Assembly: GCF_945956965.1 (NCBI RefSeq)
Contig: NZ_CAMFJS010000008.1
Span: 1-64,000, forward strand
Source of the DNA: an uncultured Roseateles sp.
GTDB taxonomy: Bacteria > Pseudomonadota > Gammaproteobacteria > Burkholderiales > Burkholderiaceae_C
Direction: 5' to 3'
DNA: 64,000 nucleotides
Part shown: positions 61,129 through 64,000 of the stretch, piece after piece
Layout of the letters: each line of letters opens with the position of its first letter
How positions within the stretch are numbered: position 1 is the first letter of the stretch
Notes under the pieces: model-generated
Seen by the model: only the letters and a program-made list of their open reading frames with translations
The model's database searches: none
What the model was told of the DNA's origin: nothing
Translations under genes and position numbers: made by a program

Positions 61129-64000
61129 CTAGCCTTGCTGTTTGTTGCTCACGGACTTCTTCTCGCTCGTGCTGTTCGTGTCGCCGGTGTTGCTCGGGTC
61201 GCTAGGATTGCGAACATCGGCCGCAGGGGACTGTGGCGCATCCAAGGGGGCTGACCTCACTCCGGCCACGACAGGCGTAGAACCCGGCAAGAGAATGCCG
61301 CCGCCCACCACGAACACGCGCATAAAGCCCATCGGGTCTACGCCCCCCTGGCCGCCTGTGACGCCGGCGATGACGGGCTTAACCGGAGCAGCGCTGTTGT
61401 CGATCAGCGCCTCTCCTGTTGCCGCGCCCTTGGCCGGCGCATCGCTCAGCGGCTCAACGAACTTCAAGCCTTGGCTTTGACCCAAGAAGGGCTGATTGGC
61501 CGCGGCCGGCGAAGCGCTGCTGATGATCATGCCGCTGCCCTGGGCCGAAGCCAGCAAGCTGGTCTGCCCTCCCAGGCTTTGTGGGCTGGCGTCTGCGATT
61601 TGAACGCCGGTTACCGGGCGGCCATTGATCGCCCCCGCCACAGTCGCTTGCGCATTCGTCAGCGCTGAATCAAGCGGCTGATTGACGGCCGGCTCAATCT
61701 TGAACACGCCGCCGACGTAGCTCAACAAATAGTTGGGGTTGAGCGCTTGATTCAGGCTGCCCTGCTCAATCGCATAACTGCCAGGTGCCACGCCATCTAC
61801 ACGCGCCAGCGCGCCGACCAAGCTTTCGCCGGCCAGCAGTCCCCGTGAGGCGCTGGGCTTCTCGACCTGATAGCTGAGGGCCGGATCAACGCGGCCGGCA
61901 ATCATGCTCTGATCATCGGCCGTCACCATGACAGGGCGCGGTGCGATGCTCAGCGTGCCGTTCTTGGCGGTGACCAGGTAGTTGCCGTTGGCCAGGGCCG
62001 AGGCATCAATCGTGTAGCTGCCGACATTGCTGCCGGGCGCGCGGCTCAGCGCGCCGGACAACTTGTCCTCACCCACCAGATTGCCCGCAGTGACGGTGTA
62101 GCTCAGCGTCGGGTCCACATTGCCGTAGACCTTGCTCAGGGCGTCCGCCGTCACCGTGATCGGGCGCGGGGTGATGCTCAGCGTGCCGTTCTTGGCGGTG
62201 ACCAGGTAGTTGCCGTTGGCCAGGGCCGAGGCATCAATCGTGTAGCTGCCGACATTGCTGCCGGGCGCGCGGCTCAGCGCGCCGGACAACTTGTCCTCAC
62301 CGACCAGATTGCCCGCAGTGACGGTGTAGCTCAGCGCCGGGTCCACATTGCCGTAGACCTTGCTCAGGGCGTCCGCCGTGACCGTGATCGGGCGCGGGGT
62401 GATGCTCAGGGTGCCGTTATTGGCGGTGACCAGGTAGTTGCCGTTGGCCAGGGCCGAGGCGTCGATGGTGTAGCTGCCGACATTGCTGCCGGGCGCACGG
62501 CTCAGTGCGCCGGACAAGCTGTCGCCATTGACCAAGTTGCCCGCAGTGACGGCGTAGCTCAGCGCCGGGTCGGCGTTGCCGTAGACCTTGCTCTGCGTAT
62601 TGGCCGTCACCGTGATCGGGCGCGGCGTGATCGTCAGCGTGCCGTTGACGACATTGCTGAAATCGTAGTTGTCAGCCACCAGGCTGCCAACGCCGGCCGT
62701 GATGGCCACCGTGCCCACGCCGGTGTTGCTGCCAGCGCTGCTGGTGTAGCTGGCCTGGCCACCAAAACCAGCCGCCGTGCCGGCGTTTTCACCGTTCACA
62801 AAGCCGCTGATCACACCGCCAAAATTGGGCACGGCGTTGCCGTAAACCTTGTTGCTGTTATTGGCGGTGACGGTCAGCGGCGCTTTGGCGATGCTGAAGC
62901 TACCGTTGGTGTTGCCGCTGGCAGCCACCGTGAAGCCCGACTTGAGGATGGTGACGCTCAGCCCGGTATACACCCCGGCATTGGTGAAGCCGGTGACGGT
63001 GCTGCCGTTGAACTGGAAGCTGTAGTCGGTGCCCGCCACCCAGCTGCTGTAGTTGGCGCCGAAGATGCTGCTGCTGCTCCACAAATCGCCCAGCGCGTAG
63101 GCGCCGCCGCTGTAGACATAGTTGCCGCTCAGCGTCCCCAGGGTGTAGCTCAAGCTCAGCACCGATGGCTTGATGTGCCACACCGGCCCGCTGCTACCCA
63201 TGGTCAAGCGCGGGTAGAAGTTGTCGCCGCTCAGCTCGCTGTTGGTCGCGATGTTCCAGCCGGCGTTTTGGTAGAGCGCAATATCGTTCAGCTGCGCCGT
63301 GGTCTTGCCCACGCCGCCGCCGCTGAACGTGGTACCGCTGGTCTCGGTGTTCCAGAAGCTATTGGTGACCGTACCCCCTTGGTTACCCACCAGGCCGGCC
63401 GCGCCGGCGGGCACCTGGCCGCTGGCAAAGCTGTTGCTGACGGTGCCGGTGAAGAGGCCGACCAGCCCACCGATGTTTGCCAAGTACGTTCCGGTAGTGC
63501 TCAGATTGCCGCTGGCATAGCTGTTGTCGATGGCGATGTCGAGGGAGTAGCCGACCAAGCCGCCCAACTGCGCGCGCTCGCCCCCGCCCACATTGCCGGT
63601 GGCATAGGACTGTGAAATGACGCCGCCGCCGGCGGAAAACCCGACCAAGCCGCCGGCAGCCACGGCGTCACCGCCCGTCACCGCCCCGGTGGCATAGGAC
63701 TGCGAAATGCTGCCAGCAGCCTGCACCCCCACCAGGCCACCGGCCATCAACGCGCTGTCCCCGCTGTTGTCGAGGCCAGCCACGGTCACCGCGCCACTGG
63801 CATGGCTGTTGGCGATGCTGCTCGATCCGGCGAAGCCGATGAGCCCGCCGGCGATGCTGGCGACCCCACCCTGCACATTGCCGCTGGCCGACACGCCGCT
63901 GTAATGGCCGTTGGTATCGGAACCCACCAGGCCACCGACCATGGCGCTGGTCCCGCCCCTGACACGGCTGCCGGAACTGGACTCGGACACGGTGATGTCC
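61129..64000 (-). CDS. Large GLUG/MBG-repeat adhesin, C-terminal part
   Basis: The frame is open to the right edge, so the N-terminus, where a haemagglutinin-type secretion domain would be expected, is outside the window. At least 956 residues are visible. The first third has GLUG-like repeats (GGLVGVQAAGSISQSYATG and similar). A spacer follows, then MBG/YDG repeats with SKVYGNADPALSY-type sequence, three of them near-identical. The C-terminus is a Ser/Ala/Val-rich tail ending in KKSVSNKQQG. It is probably a surface or secreted adhesin of the two-partner type; the adjacent transporter gene is truncated, so export from this locus is doubtful. Confidence 0.85.
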   Translation of the reverse strand, partial: DITVSESSSGSRVRGGTSAMVGGLVGSDTNGHYSGVSASGNVQGGVASIAGGLIGFAGSSSIANSHASGAVTVAGLDNSGDSALMAGGLVGVQAAGSISQSYATGAVTGGDAVAAGGLVGFSAGGGVISQSYATGNVGGGERAQLGGLVGYSLDIAIDNSYASGNLSTTGTYLANIGGLVGLFTGTVSNSFASGQVPAGAAGLVGNQGGTVTNSFWNTETSGTTFSGGGVGKTTAQLNDIALYQNAGWNIATNSELSGDNFYPRLTMGSSGPVWHIKPSVLSLSYTLGTLSGNYVYSGGAYALGDLWSSSSIFGANYSSWVAGTDYSFQFNGSTVTGFTNAGVYTGLSVTILKSGFTVAASGNTNGSFSIAKAPLTVTANNSNKVYGNAVPNFGGVISGFVNGENAGTAAGFGGQASYTSSAGSNTGVGTVAITAGVGSLVADNYDFSNVVNGTLTITPRPITVTANTQSKVYGNADPALSYAVTAGNLVNGDSLSGALSRAPGSNVGSYTIDASALANGNYLVTANNGTLSITPRPITVTADALSKVYGNVDPALSYTVTAGNLVGEDKLSGALSRAPGSNVGSYTIDASALANGNYLVTAKNGTLSITPRPITVTADALSKVYGNVDPTLSYTVTAGNLVGEDKLSGALSRAPGSNVGSYTIDASALANGNYLVTAKNGTLSIAPRPVMVTADDQSMIAGRVDPALSYQVEKPSASRGLLAGESLVGALARVDGVAPGSYAIEQGSLNQALNPNYLLSYVGGVFKIEPAVNQPLDSALTNAQATVAGAINGRPVTGVQIADASPQSLGGQTSLLASAQGSGMIISSASPAAANQPFLGQSQGLKFVEPLSDAPAKGAATGEALIDNSAAPVKPVIAGVTGGQGGVDPMGFMRVFVVGGGILLPGSTPVVAGVRSAPLDAPQSPAADVRNPSDPSNTGDTNSTSEKKSVSNKQQG
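61933..62616 (-). repeat. 228-bp tandem repeats encoding MBG domains
   Basis: Unit boundaries at 61933, 62161, 62389 and 62617 are exactly 228 bases (76 codons) apart. The first two units are almost identical at DNA level; the third is slightly diverged, pointing to recent duplication or gene conversion. Confidence 0.92.

Overview
The window looks like a high-GC betaproteobacterial chromosome. The genes point to Burkholderiales of the Roseateles/Paucibacter/Rubrivivax kind: cobalamin riboswitches ending in the Burkholderiales form, a PEP-CTERM surface protein, betaproteobacterial porins, several GGDEF proteins and a CHAT-domain operon. This placement is inferred from gene content; no rRNA or tRNA was seen.

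377-14604 (minus strand) is a vitamin B12 region. One riboswitch (about 14421-14604) leads a ten-gene operon joined mostly by 4-base overlaps: a CbiM-like cobalt permease, cobM, cbiX, cobH, cbiD, cobL, cobI, cbiG, cobE and cobJ. A second riboswitch (about 5258-5440) leads btuB, a PepSY membrane protein, a 2Fe-2S ferredoxin and cobA. CbiX, CbiD and CbiG indicate early cobalt insertion; CobK/CbiJ is not in the window.

15078-19505 (plus) holds a compact set for periplasmic or outer-membrane electron transfer: a di-haem cytochrome c peroxidase-like lipoprotein, a porin, an FMN-binding protein, an ApbE flavin transferase and a small multi-helix membrane protein. 19506-20775 is a graveyard containing a decayed IS3-type orfA and a decayed autotransporter/PEP-CTERM-like gene. 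A membrane diguanylate cyclase follows.

22833-40293 is a sialic-acid utilisation locus. The minus arm carries a porin, a periplasmic mutarotase and an exo-sialidase lipoprotein. The sialidase gene is split by a complete IS30-family element; removing the element and one 3-base target duplication restores a 796-residue reading frame. The plus arm carries a cytoplasmic NanM-type mutarotase, a GntR regulator, a dipeptide-type (SatABCD-like) ABC transporter spread over five genes, a DapA/NanA-family lyase, an N-acylglucosamine 2-epimerase and a PfkB kinase. Three copies of ATCNGATGAC lie between the arms and probably form the operator.

40510-44324 has two small genes, one behind a perfect LexA-type box, and a multi-PAS/GAF diguanylate cyclase. 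45211-48650 is a PEP-CTERM protein built from 714-bp tandem repeats, with a 1-base deletion in the last repeat that removes the sorting signal from the frame. It is followed by a tightly overlapping operon of an ECF-like sigma factor, a single-helix membrane protein and a secreted TPR-CHAT protease-like protein.

53538-56414 is accessory DNA: a short flagellar-rod-like protein, a secreted HEXXH protein, a 167-bp MITE-like element, a ParE/RHH toxin-antitoxin pair and a frameshifted integrase. The window ends with a DUF2805 protein and photolyase/cryptochrome pair, a GGDEF protein, a truncated histidine kinase abutting a truncated FhaC/ShlB transporter, and the C-terminal part of a large GLUG/MBG-repeat adhesin that runs off the right edge.
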